From the NCBI RefSeq assembly GCF_900114875.1, contig NZ_FPKW01000014.1, forward strand, positions 1 through 64,000: 64,000 nucleotides of DNA. The letters run 5' to 3'. The stretch is from Chryseobacterium limigenitum (lineage in GTDB: Bacteria > Bacteroidota > Bacteroidia > Flavobacteriales > Weeksellaceae). Shown here piece by piece: positions 49,920-59,137 of this stretch. The notes under the pieces are model-generated. The model was not told the DNA's origin. It did no database searches and worked only from the letters and a program-made list of their open reading frames with translations. The stretch's first letter is position 1. Each line of letters begins with the position of its first letter. The position numbers and the translations under genes were made by a program.

Positions 49920-51077
49920 ATGTTAGGAAAGAAATTATTATCATTAATAGTCTTATTGGGTTTTGTAAGCATTGTATTTGCGGGAAATTTGAAGATTAAA
50001 GTTTATAATCCGGGTTCGAAAGCGATTTTTCCGATCACTTCAACCATCATTTATGGAGATAAAGATGCAATTCTTATTGATGCTCAGTTTCAAAAGCAAT
50101 ATGCTGAACAGCTTATCAAGGAAATAAAAGCGACTGGAAAGAATCTGAAAACAGTTTTTATTTCGCACAGCGATCCTGATTTTTATTTCGGTTTGGATGT
50201 TATCAAAAAAGCTTTTCCAAATGTGAAAATAATTTCCACAGCACAGACTGCTTATCTTATTTCAGCTTCAAAAGATGATAAAATGGCAGTTTGGAAACCC
50301 CAATTGAAAGAAGATGCACCTTCAGAAATTATTGTTCCGGAAGCAGTAAACTCAATTCCTGATTTGGAAGGAAATAAAATAGAGATCAAACAAAATGTTA
50401 ATGATTCAGCGCATAGTTTTCTTTGGATTCCTTCTTTGAAAACGGTTGTCGGCGGAATTTCAGTTTCTGTAGATTCTCACCTCTGGATGGCCGATACACA
50501 GAATCAAAAAGCTATTGACGAATGGATAGAGCAAATTGATGCCATGAAGGCATTAAATCCTACACAGGTTGTACCTTCTCATTTTGCAAAACTGACTCTT
50601 TCTCCAAACTCGTTGGATTTTGTTAAAAATTATCTTGAAAACTATAAAAAAGCAGTCACAGAAAATAAAACTTCAGAATCTATTGTCAATTTTATGGTTA
50701 ATAAATATCCAGGTCTTCCTGGAAAAGATGAATTGGCGATGGGAGCGAAAGTCTTCTTAGGAGAAATGAATTGGGATTTAAGATCACCTTATCCTGCCAT
50801 CGGACGAAAAGTGGAAGTGAACTTTGGAACCGCTCAATTTGTTTTAGACTTTAAAGACAATAAAACCATGTCTTTTGTCGGAGCAGGTGGAATTTCGGAT
50901 ACGGTTGAATATACTGCAGTAGAAGTTTCTAAAAATGTTTTTATGGTCTATTGGAAGGAGCCTAAAATCGGTATGAATGTTGTGAATGTTCAGGATTATA
51001 ATAAAAATATCATCTATTCAAATATTCTGAAAAAAGATGGTTCGTCAGAGCATCTTAAAGGAAGATTAAAAATGTAA
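49920..51077 (+). CDS. Secreted MBL-fold hydrolase with MoaF-like C-terminus
   Basis: 385 residues. Signal peptide (LLSLIVLLGFVSIVFAG). Metallo-beta-lactamase fold at about 22-235 with TVFISHSDPDFYFGLDVIKK: the HxHxDH motif is changed to HSDPDF, so two metal ligands are missing; NDSAHSFLWIPSLKTVVGGI and VVPSHFAKL follow. The last about 100 residues (IGRKVEVNFGTAQFVLDFKD, VFMVYWKEP, VNVQDYNKNIIYSNI) look like a MoaF-type lipocalin-like domain. Such fusions occur with SDR genes in stress or detoxification clusters. Substrate unknown. Confidence 0.8.
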   Translation: MLGKKLLSLIVLLGFVSIVFAGNLKIKVYNPGSKAIFPITSTIIYGDKDAILIDAQFQKQYAEQLIKEIKATGKNLKTVFISHSDPDFYFGLDVIKKAFPNVKIISTAQTAYLISASKDDKMAVWKPQLKEDAPSEIIVPEAVNSIPDLEGNKIEIKQNVNDSAHSFLWIPSLKTVVGGISVSVDSHLWMADTQNQKAIDEWIEQIDAMKALNPTQVVPSHFAKLTLSPNSLDFVKNYLENYKKAVTENKTSESIVNFMVNKYPGLPGKDELAMGAKVFLGEMNWDLRSPYPAIGRKVEVNFGTAQFVLDFKDNKTMSFVGAGGISDTVEYTAVEVSKNVFMVYWKEPKIGMNVVNVQDYNKNIIYSNILKKDGSSEHLKGRLKM

Positions 51078-51310
51078 ATGATGAATGGATTTAGTCCAAT
51101 TCAGCATCTACACTACAATAGCAAAAAAGCCTTACAAATTATTACTATCTTATAATGTATCTGGAAAAGCCCGTTGAATGGAACTTTAGTTGTTGCCAAT
51201 ATTAAAAATTTGTTCTCCTTAATTGTTGTTGCAATTTTTTTAACCATTATTATTGTATTTTTAATCAAATTAAAAATACAATAATAGAATAGCGAATTTC
51301 GAAAAACCAC

Positions 51311-51476
51311 CGAAGGTTTAGTTCAACACAGGTTTTGCGTTGGCGGACTGATTGCAAAATTCAACGGTAGTTTTTCAAATGAAATTTAGTAATAAATTCA
51401 GCTTTTGTGCTTCCCTGCCTACGGGCAGGGTTTCCCTCCCGAGTGCAAGGCTCCGAAATGTTAGCAGCAACCCTAT
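51311..51476. repeat. Cassette-like intergenic repeat, copy 1
   Basis: Blocks CAACACAGGTTTTGCG, TTCAACGGTAGTTTTTCAA, TTAGTAATAA, TTTCCCTCCCGA and GAAATGTTAGCAG occur in the same order as in the copy at 54173-54325. A more distant relative lies at 52868-53035. Each lies next to one small gene. Confidence 0.65.
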
Positions 51477-51497
51477 TTGATGATACAGACCAAAAAT

Positions 51498-52076
51498 ATG
51501 ATAGACCAAAACATAATCAATTCTATAAAACTTCTAACCAGCTTCACGGACGAAGAGCTGGGAATAGTAATGAAATACTTTGTGCCCAAAAACATAAAAA
51601 AGAAGACCATACTTTTGGAAGCAGGCATTACGGCAAAGGAAATTTACTTTGTTATCAGCGGTTGTATTCGTCTATTTTATACAAAAGACGGGAAGGATAT
51701 TTCTGCTTATTTTTTTACCGAAAAAATGTTTGCTGGTGCTTATGACAGTTTCATTTCTAAAAAACCAAGCAGACATTCAATTGAAACATTGGAAGACTGC
51801 CAAATACTTACTATTTCGGATAAAGCCTCACAGGAGCTTTATACTGAATTACCAAAAATGAATGAGTTTGTTAGAAAAGTTTTAGAAGAGCGCTTTGTTT
51901 CATTACACGAATTATACACTTCACAAATTTTAGACACACCAGAAGAAAGATATGTAAATCTCTTGAATAATAGACCCGATCTGATAAACAGAATACCACA
52001 ACATCAAATTGCTACATTTCTAGGAATTACACCTGTCTCATTAAGCAGGATTAGAAATAGGATTTTAAAGAAGTAG
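51498..52076 (+). CDS. Crp/Fnr-family regulator
   Basis: 192 residues from ATG 51498 (an upstream ATG at 51477 adds seven residues). Cyclic-nucleotide-binding-like barrel to about residue 120 (KKKTILLEAGITAKEIYFVI, SGCIRLFYTKDGKDISAYFF) and a C-terminal HTH (RIPQHQIATFLGITPVSLSR then IRNRI). It lacks the RxS cAMP-binding signature and Fnr cysteines, as usual for flavobacterial Crp-like regulators. First gene of the cassette-like segment. Confidence 0.88.
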   Translation: MIDQNIINSIKLLTSFTDEELGIVMKYFVPKNIKKKTILLEAGITAKEIYFVISGCIRLFYTKDGKDISAYFFTEKMFAGAYDSFISKKPSRHSIETLEDCQILTISDKASQELYTELPKMNEFVRKVLEERFVSLHELYTSQILDTPEERYVNLLNNRPDLINRIPQHQIATFLGITPVSLSRIRNRILKK

Positions 52077-52210
52077 TATTTTTAATTCTTATCTTTTGTT
52101 ATCGTTTTGATTGTTAAGGTAGTTTTATTTTTGTTCCATCAATTAATAATTGAAAAAATGAAAATGGAACGAAGGAAATTTATTACTAACAAACTATAAG
52201 ATTTACAATT

Positions 52211-52846
52211 ATGTATGCAATCAATCACGCAGCAACAGCCTTGCTCATTAAAAAAAAAGTGCCAACAGCACCTATGATTTTATTACTGGTTTCAGTACAG
52301 TTGATAGAATTATTTTGGGTATTATTTAATTACTTGGGTTGGGAATATTATTCCATTTCAGGCGGAAAAGTACACCTTGATTATTTGCCATATTCGCATT
52401 CTGTATTTGGTGCTGTGGTGGCGGCATTAATTTCATTTGCTATTATTAATTGGGGCTACAAAAATCGAAAACTTGCTGCTGCCATCGCAATTGGTGTATT
52501 ATCACACATAGTTATCGATATGATTTTTCATGAAAAAGACATTCAACTTTCTCCGTTTTCAGCTACACCAGTTTGGGGTTTGGGAATTCTTGATTACCCT
52601 TGGCTAAATTTTGCATTAGAGTTTTTGTATGGATTATTTTGTTGGTGGTATTTCAAAGGCAGTAAAGCGTTATTAGCTGTTATTGTGATATTTAATATTA
52701 CAGATTTGCCATTAATGTTAGGTGGTGGCGACTCACTGAAACCATTTCAAGAATATCCATTTATTCTACCAACAATTATTCTTTTTCAAATTTTAGTTAC
52801 GTGGTATTTTGTATGGCGATACAGTAGAAAAACAAAGACTGCTTAA
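52211..52846 (+). CDS. Multi-pass membrane protein, DUF457/YdjM-like
   Basis: 211 residues with about six membrane segments. Histidines at conserved places: MYAINHAATALLI at the start, YLPYSHSVFGAV, then LSHIVIDMIFHEKDI. This His/Asp pattern resembles the membrane-bound metal-dependent hydrolase group (YdjM, DUF457), but I am not certain. Preceded and followed by cassette-like repeats. Confidence 0.65.
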   Translation: MYAINHAATALLIKKKVPTAPMILLLVSVQLIELFWVLFNYLGWEYYSISGGKVHLDYLPYSHSVFGAVVAALISFAIINWGYKNRKLAAAIAIGVLSHIVIDMIFHEKDIQLSPFSATPVWGLGILDYPWLNFALEFLYGLFCWWYFKGSKALLAVIVIFNITDLPLMLGGGDSLKPFQEYPFILPTIILFQILVTWYFVWRYSRKTKTA

Positions 52847-52867
52847 TCACTTTTATAACAGATTAAG

Positions 52868-53035
52868 AAGGCAACTCACAAGGTATTGCCAAAAGCGGTG
52901 CGGAACGGCTTCGATTAGGCATTTGTACAAGGTTCAACCGTAGCTTTTCAATTGAACTTTTGTACAAAATTGAAGATTTATGCTTCGGTTGCCCCACCAT
53001 TGCAAAGCCCCTAAACGTTAGCGGAAATTGTAGAG
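52868..53035. repeat. Cassette-like intergenic repeat, copy 2
   Basis: Architecture as in the other two: GGTTCAACCGTAGCTTTTCA, a central palindromic part, CAT-TGCAAAGCCCC and AACGTTAGCGG at the right end. Divergent in sequence. Confidence 0.55.
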
Positions 53036-53093
53036 TACCACTTATCAACATGCAAAAATCGAGATATTAGATTTGACAACGAAAAAGATATAA

Positions 53094-53532
53094 AATGGCA
53101 AACAAGTATTTATCAATTTGGCAGTAAAAGACCTTCAAAAATCTATGGACTTTTATATTGCATTGGTTTTTAGTAGCAATCCCCAATTTTTAGACGACAC
53201 GGCAAAATGTATGGTTTGGAATGAGAATGTTTTTGTGATGATAATTAACGTTTAATTTTAGTTGGCGGTTCTGAGCTTACTTTACACGATAGCAAAACCT
53301 TACGCAGAGATTTAGGAAGCCTACACCAATATTGCATCTTTGGAAATCAATTATTTTTTCATTTGCCCAACAATGGTAGTAGAAGGCGATGCCGATGGGA
53401 ACTATTTATTTCAAGAAAATTACTTTCCAAAAAGTGAAGGCAAACAAATTTCGGCAGGAAATATGGGGCATTTCATTGCCAAAGAAATCGATAAAGTAAA
53501 ATCAGAAATTATAAAACAGTATGCACAATCCT
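53094..53532 (+). pseudogene. Remnants of a VOC protein and another gene
   Basis: Frame fragments near 53100-53250 read FINLAVKDLQKSMDFYIALV and DDTAKCMVWNENVFVMII, typical of the N-terminal half of a VOC-superfamily protein, then are interrupted by stops. From about 53330 a second fragment reads INYFFICPTMVVEGDADGNY and ends with AKEIDKVKSEIIKQYAQS at 53532, overlapping the start of the next gene. Two unrelated broken genes seem fused. The second fragment is not recognised. Confidence 0.55.
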
Positions 53533-54144
53533 AATTCCCGACTTGAAGCATTTTGCGATGGAGTATTTGCAATTGCCATTACCTTACTTATTATAGAAAT
53601 TAAAATACCACCTATCGAAAACATTCACACTAAAATAGAATTATGGGATGCACTTGCTCATTCCTGGCCATCCTGGTTAGCTTTTTTCATTAGCTTCATT
53701 ACCATATTGATATCATGGGTAAACCATTCACACGCATTAAAATCATTTGGAAAGACATCACCGCAATTCACCTACGCAAACGGGTTATTGCTCATGGCAA
53801 TTATAATATTGCCGTTTCCAACAATGGCTATAGCCGAATATTTGCAAACGGATATTGCTCAACCTGCCATCACGTTATACTGTGCCGCTTCATTATTAAA
53901 TAATATCGCATGGAATATTATACAATATACCTATACCCATCCTCAGTCATTGTTTAAACCTTCAGTTAATATAGAAAAAATAAGAGCTGGAATAATGACT
54001 ACTCGCATGGGCTTTGGTTTGTATTTATTTGCCTTTTTGCTTTCTTTTTGGTTCCCGCTAACAGCATTTATTATTGTTGCTTCTTCATGGGGAATATGGC
54101 TTATACTTAGCATAAGCATTAAAGAGGAAAACATAACAGCATAA
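53521..54144 (+). CDS. TMEM175-family potassium channel-like protein
   Basis: 207 residues, six membrane segments. The family hallmark RxxxFxDGVFAIAIT is present as RLEAFCDGVFAIAITLLIIE in the first helix, and SWVNHSHALK follows the third. Bacterial TMEM175 proteins are K+ channels; only one six-helix unit is present, so it would act as a tetramer. The ATG overlaps the upstream pseudogene fragment. Confidence 0.88.
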   Translation: MHNPNSRLEAFCDGVFAIAITLLIIEIKIPPIENIHTKIELWDALAHSWPSWLAFFISFITILISWVNHSHALKSFGKTSPQFTYANGLLLMAIIILPFPTMAIAEYLQTDIAQPAITLYCAASLLNNIAWNIIQYTYTHPQSLFKPSVNIEKIRAGIMTTRMGFGLYLFAFLLSFWFPLTAFIIVASSWGIWLILSISIKEENITA

Positions 54145-54172
54145 TCTGTTAACATGGAAACTTAACAGAAAA

Positions 54173-54325
54173 ACACTAACGCTTAACACGGGTTTTGCGT
54201 CAGACAGGCAGAAGTGCAAAACTCAACGGCAGTTTTTCAATTAAACTTTAGTAATAATATCGGCTATTGTGCTTCGATTTCCCTCCCGAACGCAAAGCGA
54301 TTTGAGTATAGAAATGTTACAGAAT
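54173..54325. repeat. Cassette-like intergenic repeat, copy 3
   Basis: Best match to copy 1: TTAACACGGGTTTTGCGTC, CTCAACGGCAGTTTTTCAA, TTTAGTAATAATATCGGCT, GATTTCCCTCCCGAACGCAA and GAAATGTTA in the same order. Confidence 0.65.
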
Positions 54326-54559
54326 CTAAATCTTTCACTAATCTTGGGTTTAACAGCTACTACAAAAGAGAACAGTAATATCATTTCTTTTGTAAATGTT
54401 CTTTCCCTTAAAAAGGAGTATATGGTGAAACTATCTGTGATAGTTTACAACCATCATAAAAAAGAAGAAGTAATTACCAGTGCTTTGTATTTACAAAGAC
54501 AATTAGAACTGACAGCTAAAGAAGAAAAAGTAATAAGGAAGTATATTAGACCATTTTAA
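54314..54559 (+). CDS. Small protein or gene fragment, 81 aa
   Basis: Frame from ATG 54314 (an earlier ATG at 54269 lies within the repeat). Reads ILGLTATTKENSNIISFVNV, then VKLSVIVYNHHKKEEVITSA and a helical end. No family recognised; it may be the 3' end of a gene cut by the repeat. Confidence 0.35.
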   Translation: MLQNLNLSLILGLTATTKENSNIISFVNVLSLKKEYMVKLSVIVYNHHKKEEVITSALYLQRQLELTAKEEKVIRKYIRPF

Positions 54560-54606
54560 ATGAACAATTAAAATCTTACAGTAATTCTTTCTTATTGATA
54601 TGAACA

Positions 54607-54639
54607 AGTTTCGGCGGCACCAAAGGTGCCGCCGAAACT
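54607..54639. terminator. Perfect 15-bp hairpin between convergent genes
   Basis: AGTTTCGGCGGCACC pairs perfectly with GGTGCCGCCGAAACT across AAA. Much more GC-rich than its surroundings. No T-run follows on either strand, so it may be a repeat or a weak bidirectional terminator. Confidence 0.55.
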
Positions 54640-54658
54640 CTATAAAAAGTAAGCTTTT

Positions 54659-55696
54659 CTATAAATTCATAAACAATTTCGGATTTACCGGAGTATTGTT
54701 TTTGTGTACTTCATAATGAAGATGCGGTCCTGTGGAACGTCCCGAATTTCCGGATTTTGCAATTACCTGACCCACTTTTACTTTTTCATTAACTTTCGCT
54801 ACCAATTGAGATAAATGTCCGTATAATGTAGCCAATCCATTTCCGTGAGAAATAATTACACAGTTTCCGTAACCTCCTTTCTGTCCTGAGAAAATTACAG
54901 TTCCAGCAGCAGTTGCGATAACATCAGAACCAAAAGCTACACCAATATCCAACCCTTTGTGAAACTGCATCTGATCAGCCTCAGCAGGCGGATTATTTTT
55001 TTCAACAACAGGAGCCTTAGATCCTGAACTTGAATTACTGGCAATAGACTTTGTAGAAGTACTTGCAGGAGCCAAAGCCACAGGAGCTGATTTTGGCGTC
55101 ACCATTACTTTTACTTCTCTTTTATTTCCGTAGCTGTCGGTTAATTCGATTGTTTTTTCAACGGGTTCTGCCTTTACTTCAGGTTTTGCAGCTGCGACAA
55201 CAGCGGCAGGTTTAGATTCTGAAGGCGCACCCGATCTTACAGATGCGTAAACAGTTTTAAAAGGAATAGGGTTTTTTCTGATACCGAAATTTGATGAGAT
55301 ATGGCCTTCAGTAGGCATTCCCAGTGGAACTTGCATTAATTTTTTCTGTAAGTCCATTAAATACTGACTATATCGGTTAGATTGTTTTGCCAGATAAACA
55401 GAACTTGAAATACTGTCTTTGCTAAGGGTTGTTAGCTTTTCATTCGAAATGTCTTTTGATTTTAAGAATGAATTGAGTTGAGCAACAGTTTGATCTACAA
55501 GACCTAAATCTGTTTTCATTTTTAAGTAATCTACACTGTCTTTTTCAGTGTTTATTTTTACAAGGTTCACTTCATAGGTTTTATCATCTCTGTCAGAAAA
55601 TAATTTGGCTATGAAAATCCCTTGTGCAAAAACTACTAATAAAAGTCCTCCCAGAAGGATGTTTACGTTCTTCTTGCTGCTTAGAAATTTCTTCAT
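54659..55696 (-). CDS. M23 peptidase (LytM domain) with internal insertion
   Basis: 345 residues. Membrane anchor at about 12-31, coiled coil at about 45-120, then the peptidase: ISSNFGIRKNPIPF at 133-146, HKGLDIG with zinc ligands His246 and Asp250, His284 in ISHGNG, and PHLHYE with His325 and His327. All ligands are intact. Between the SNFGIR strand and HKGLD about 100 residues of Ala/Pro/Ser/Lys-rich sequence are inserted, where other family members have about 15-25. Predicted periplasmic peptidoglycan endopeptidase or scaffold. Confidence 0.9.
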   Translation of the reverse strand: MKKFLSSKKNVNILLGGLLLVVFAQGIFIAKLFSDRDDKTYEVNLVKINTEKDSVDYLKMKTDLGLVDQTVAQLNSFLKSKDISNEKLTTLSKDSISSSVYLAKQSNRYSQYLMDLQKKLMQVPLGMPTEGHISSNFGIRKNPIPFKTVYASVRSGAPSESKPAAVVAAAKPEVKAEPVEKTIELTDSYGNKREVKVMVTPKSAPVALAPASTSTKSIASNSSSGSKAPVVEKNNPPAEADQMQFHKGLDIGVAFGSDVIATAAGTVIFSGQKGGYGNCVIISHGNGLATLYGHLSQLVAKVNEKVKVGQVIAKSGNSGRSTGPHLHYEVHKNNTPVNPKLFMNL

Positions 55697-56657
55697 ATTT
55701 CTTCTCTTAGTATATTAAAAAAACGGTTTTAAGCTTGCAAATTTAATTAAAAATAAGTTTTAAGGGTTATTTTTGACAAATATTCACTGTATTTAGTTCA
55801 TTTTGTTTAAATTTTATGAATAGCAATATTTAGTGATGCCATCTTTACCAAATTTATTTTTATAAGAAAACGATAAATATTCATTTTTAGTGTTCATTTT
55901 TTTAATTTTTCAAACCTAAAGAAAAATTTTAATATAACTTCTTTTTACAAAAAATGCAATCAGATTGTTTAATTACATTTTTTATTTCTAGAGGTAAATC
56001 TTTTGTAAGAAATACCTTGGCTTTATTTTATTATACACAAGATGATATTTTAACATGAGACAAGCCATTACTTTTAAAACCCCATCATAAAGAAAAAGTA
56101 TCTTTTTATAAAGGTTTCTGGGAGGCAGGTGTTGAAATAATATTTCCTATTAGTAAAAATCTAATTATAATTATTTTGGATCAAGAATATTTTTTCAGAG
56201 CAAAAAGATTTACATAGTACGATACAATTTTTAAGTGATAAAAAATTAATAGAATATAATCTGTACCAATATTGCTTTTCGAATTTTGAAATTTATTCAT
56301 CAATAAATGATTTTAATATCATTAAGAAATTTGTAGAATTAAATAATGAAGAGGATTATTTTTCTTATCGACCTCAGATCAAAGTCCATTAAGATATCAA
56401 ATAAAGTTCTTTGATTTTTAGATAGTTAAACGATCATGGGTTGAATACATAATAAAAATATAAAATTCAATAATATGAGGTCTTTAAAAGAATTTACACT
56501 GAAAGTATCCTTAGGGCGAAATTTATTTGTGATTCTCAATATAATAGAAATTAAAAATATTTTAACATAAATAATCATAGTTGTGTGAAATAAATTGCAA
56601 TAATTATTAAATAAAGTTTTATATTAGTGTAGAAAAACTAAACCAAACTCACACAAT
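55697..56657. other. AT-rich region with a decayed gene
   Basis: Apart from the remnant at 56054-56392, no gene is visible. The last 200 bases carry only weak promoter-like TTG/TA motifs for the terpene synthase. Confidence 0.5.
56054..56392 (+). pseudogene. Frameshifted remnant of an unknown gene
   Basis: An ATG near 56055 is followed by several stops. From about 56170 one frame reads LIIIILDQEYF, and after a shift in a T-run (56190-56195) another reads FSEQKDLHSTIQFLSDKKLI and EYNLYQYCFSNFEIYSSIND down to the stop at 56390-56392. The coherent codon use indicates a former gene. Family not recognised. Confidence 0.45.
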
Positions 56658-57674
56658 ATGGACAATGAAAATTTTGGTACCCTTGAACTCCTTCGCCAAC
56701 AGTTCAGGTACCCGTTCCCGACATTAAAAAACCCCTATGCCGAACACTTACAACAGATTACCGAAAATCAATGGATCGACGGAGAATATCTTTGGTTGTA
56801 TGAGCAGAACCCCGACCTTCGGAAAAAGTACAAAAAAACCAAAACAGCACATATTGCAGCCCAATGGTTTCCAACAGCACCACCTGAACGGTTCAAACCC
56901 ATCTGCAGATTAATGCTTTGGACTTTGTACAATGACGATCTTTATGAAGAAAGTGAGCCGGAAAATATCGGATATGTACACACTCAGTCTATTGCGGTAT
57001 TGAAAGGTGAAATAGCCACTAAGGATTCAGGAATACCTTTAGGACCTATGCTTGCTTCTTTAAGAGAAGAGCTTTTGGAATTTATCCCACAGGAATCTGT
57101 TGCCCGTTTTACGCAAATGATCAGCAGGTATTTTACAGGATTAGAAACGGAATTAAAATACAAGAAAAATAAAACCTATCCCAGTGTGAGCGAATGTATT
57201 GCATTGCGTGAAAATTCTATCTGTCTCTATCCCTTTCTACAGCTTACGGAGTTAGAAACGGGAATCGTACTTCCACCGGAGATTCACGCGCATCCTGTAA
57301 TCATTCGCCTGCAAACACTTGCCTGTCATCTGGTCACTTTTTTTAATGAAGTACAATCTGTACTGAAGGATGAAGCAACTGACAGTATTTACTACAATAT
57401 CGTAAAAGTGATCCAACACGAACGGCAGATGTCACTCAAAGAAGCTTGTATTGAAGATTTACGTCTTCACAATGAAGATCTGAAAGAATTTTTAGAACTA
57501 CAAGCCAATCTTCCTGATTTTGGGATCTGGCATGACGCGGTGATCAACTGGGTACATTATATGAGCATGGTTTTGAGCGGATGGAAAAATATATCTACAA
57601 AACTGGACCGTTATACCGCAGCTGAATTTCCTGAGGCAGCAGAACTAAAGGCAAAGCTGAATCAGGTTCAATAA
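56658..57674 (+). CDS. Class I terpene synthase, copy 1
   Basis: 338 residues, the usual length of bacterial terpene cyclases. Mg2+-binding acidic motif in YNDDLYEE (Asp93, Asp94), NSE-type triad in FFNEVQSVLKDE (Asn230, Ser234, Asp238), and a C-terminal DRYTAAEF with the RY pair. Converts a linear prenyl diphosphate to a cyclic terpene; product cannot be predicted. No prenyltransferase or P450 gene is nearby. The next gene is a diverged paralogue 89 bases on. Confidence 0.88.
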   Translation: MDNENFGTLELLRQQFRYPFPTLKNPYAEHLQQITENQWIDGEYLWLYEQNPDLRKKYKKTKTAHIAAQWFPTAPPERFKPICRLMLWTLYNDDLYEESEPENIGYVHTQSIAVLKGEIATKDSGIPLGPMLASLREELLEFIPQESVARFTQMISRYFTGLETELKYKKNKTYPSVSECIALRENSICLYPFLQLTELETGIVLPPEIHAHPVIIRLQTLACHLVTFFNEVQSVLKDEATDSIYYNIVKVIQHERQMSLKEACIEDLRLHNEDLKEFLELQANLPDFGIWHDAVINWVHYMSMVLSGWKNISTKLDRYTAAEFPEAAELKAKLNQVQ

Positions 57675-57763
57675 TACTTCGTAAAAGAATATTTTTAATT
57701 TAAAATATTCTATCATAATAACAAACTATCAAACATCACTTTATCACTTTAATTTTAAAAAAA

Positions 57764-58762
57764 ATGAAACCAGAAGATTACAACCCGTCGAATTACCTGC
57801 CTCAAGGTTATTACCCTTGGCCAGATAAAATCAATCCGAATGTGGAACAAATGGGTATTGATTACAGAAGCTGGATTGATACTGATTATGTATATTTATC
57901 TGAAAATATACGTGAACGATACAAGAGCATGAACCTGCACAGGTGTTCGGCAAGAATGTATCCTTATGCAAGTTATGAGCGCGTTACACCTATGCATCGG
58001 TATGTTGTTTTCCATACCATATTTGATGATCAGCTTGAATATGCAACCGAAGAAGAGGTCAGTAGATATTGCGACCGACTCGTAGCAATATTCAGAGGAG
58101 ACAGCCTTACTCCGGAAGATCCCGGTTATTTCATCCAGGCCGCCAAAATCAGAGATGAATTTCGAGCTTTTATGCCTGATGAATGGATGAAACGCCTGGC
58201 AGATACTTTTTACACCGTTACAAGATATGGTGCTCAGGAAGAGGCAACTTATAAGGCAACCCAAACAGTACCTTCACTTGCATTGTTTAAAGTACTCCGT
58301 GAATATTCAATTGTAATATTTCCTTATTTCTATTTGGTTGATGCAGAGTTTCATACCTTTTTAACAGAAGAGGTAGAGCGCCATCCTGTGATACAGCGTG
58401 TTCGATCTGTATGGTCCAGAATTATTGCCTGGCAGAATGATATCCAGGGATTGAAAAAAGAACTAAGCAAGGATACCGAAGTAATGAATATCGTTATCGT
58501 CTTACAGAGAAACTATAACTTGTCATTGGAAGATGCCTTGTCTAGAGCCATGAAAATTCATGACGATGATCTTGCAGAACTTGTTGCTTTACAGGAAGAC
58601 CTTCCTGATTTTGGTAAGTATCATGAAGAAGTAAAACAGTTGTTCCTAGGCTGGGGCAGTCTGATACAAGGTCTGAATACTTTTTACCTAGTAGATACAA
58701 ATCGTTATGATCCCGAATGCTTTGCATGGCCAGATAGAGAAACCGAAGATACATCACTTTAG
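57764..58762 (+). CDS. Class I terpene synthase, copy 2
   Basis: 332 residues. Acidic motif TIFDDQLEY (Asp88, Asp89), NSE-type triad in WQNDIQGLKKE (Asn225, Gly229 in place of Ser, Glu233), and conserved PYFYLVDAEF region. Similarity with copy 1 is moderate (shared HPVI, DLPDFG, HxDDL/HNEDL blocks), so the two enzymes probably make different products. Confidence 0.88.
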   Translation: MKPEDYNPSNYLPQGYYPWPDKINPNVEQMGIDYRSWIDTDYVYLSENIRERYKSMNLHRCSARMYPYASYERVTPMHRYVVFHTIFDDQLEYATEEEVSRYCDRLVAIFRGDSLTPEDPGYFIQAAKIRDEFRAFMPDEWMKRLADTFYTVTRYGAQEEATYKATQTVPSLALFKVLREYSIVIFPYFYLVDAEFHTFLTEEVERHPVIQRVRSVWSRIIAWQNDIQGLKKELSKDTEVMNIVIVLQRNYNLSLEDALSRAMKIHDDDLAELVALQEDLPDFGKYHEEVKQLFLGWGSLIQGLNTFYLVDTNRYDPECFAWPDRETEDTSL

Positions 58763-58790
58763 ATTATAACTTGTTCCGTTACAAAAATTA

Positions 58791-58830
58791 TATATAATGA
58801 TATATAATGATATATAATGATATATAATAT
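58791..58830. repeat. Tandem 10-bp repeat TATATAATGA
   Basis: Three exact copies plus a fourth ending in AT. AT-rich, possibly slippage-prone. Confidence 0.85.
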
Positions 58831-58851
58831 GGTGGTAAAATAATCAACTAA

Positions 58852-58905
58852 CAATTCCAAAACTAAAACAGCATCAATATTGATGCTGTTTTAGTTTTGG
58901 AATTG
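58852..58905. terminator. Perfect 27-bp inverted repeat (54-nt palindrome)
   Basis: CAATTCCAAAACTAAAACAG plus CATCAAT is followed without any spacer by its exact reverse complement. It lies between convergent terpene synthase and secreted-protein genes and probably stops transcription from both sides, helped by the TTTTAGTTTT tract. Confidence 0.7.
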
Positions 58906-59137
58906 TCGGTTCTGATATATCCTTATAATTCAATTAATAAACAGGTTTTTTATGCGCAAAACCTATGAGATTAAACATTTCAATTATCTACATATGATAC
59001 TCGATTATTGGAATAGATTTCTCTGGCTAGATATGTCGTGTTATACTTTTGCGAATTAGCTCTGTGATAAGATAGTTATTATACACATAGACTTTAATCT
59101 TGTGTAAGATTATATATTGACTAAAAAATGTATTATA

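Larger units (their letters stand above)
58763..59137. other. Intergenic region with tandem repeat and palindrome
   Basis: TATATAATGA is repeated three times and once more with one change (58791-58830). A perfect palindrome follows at 58852-58905. No gene. Confidence 0.7.
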
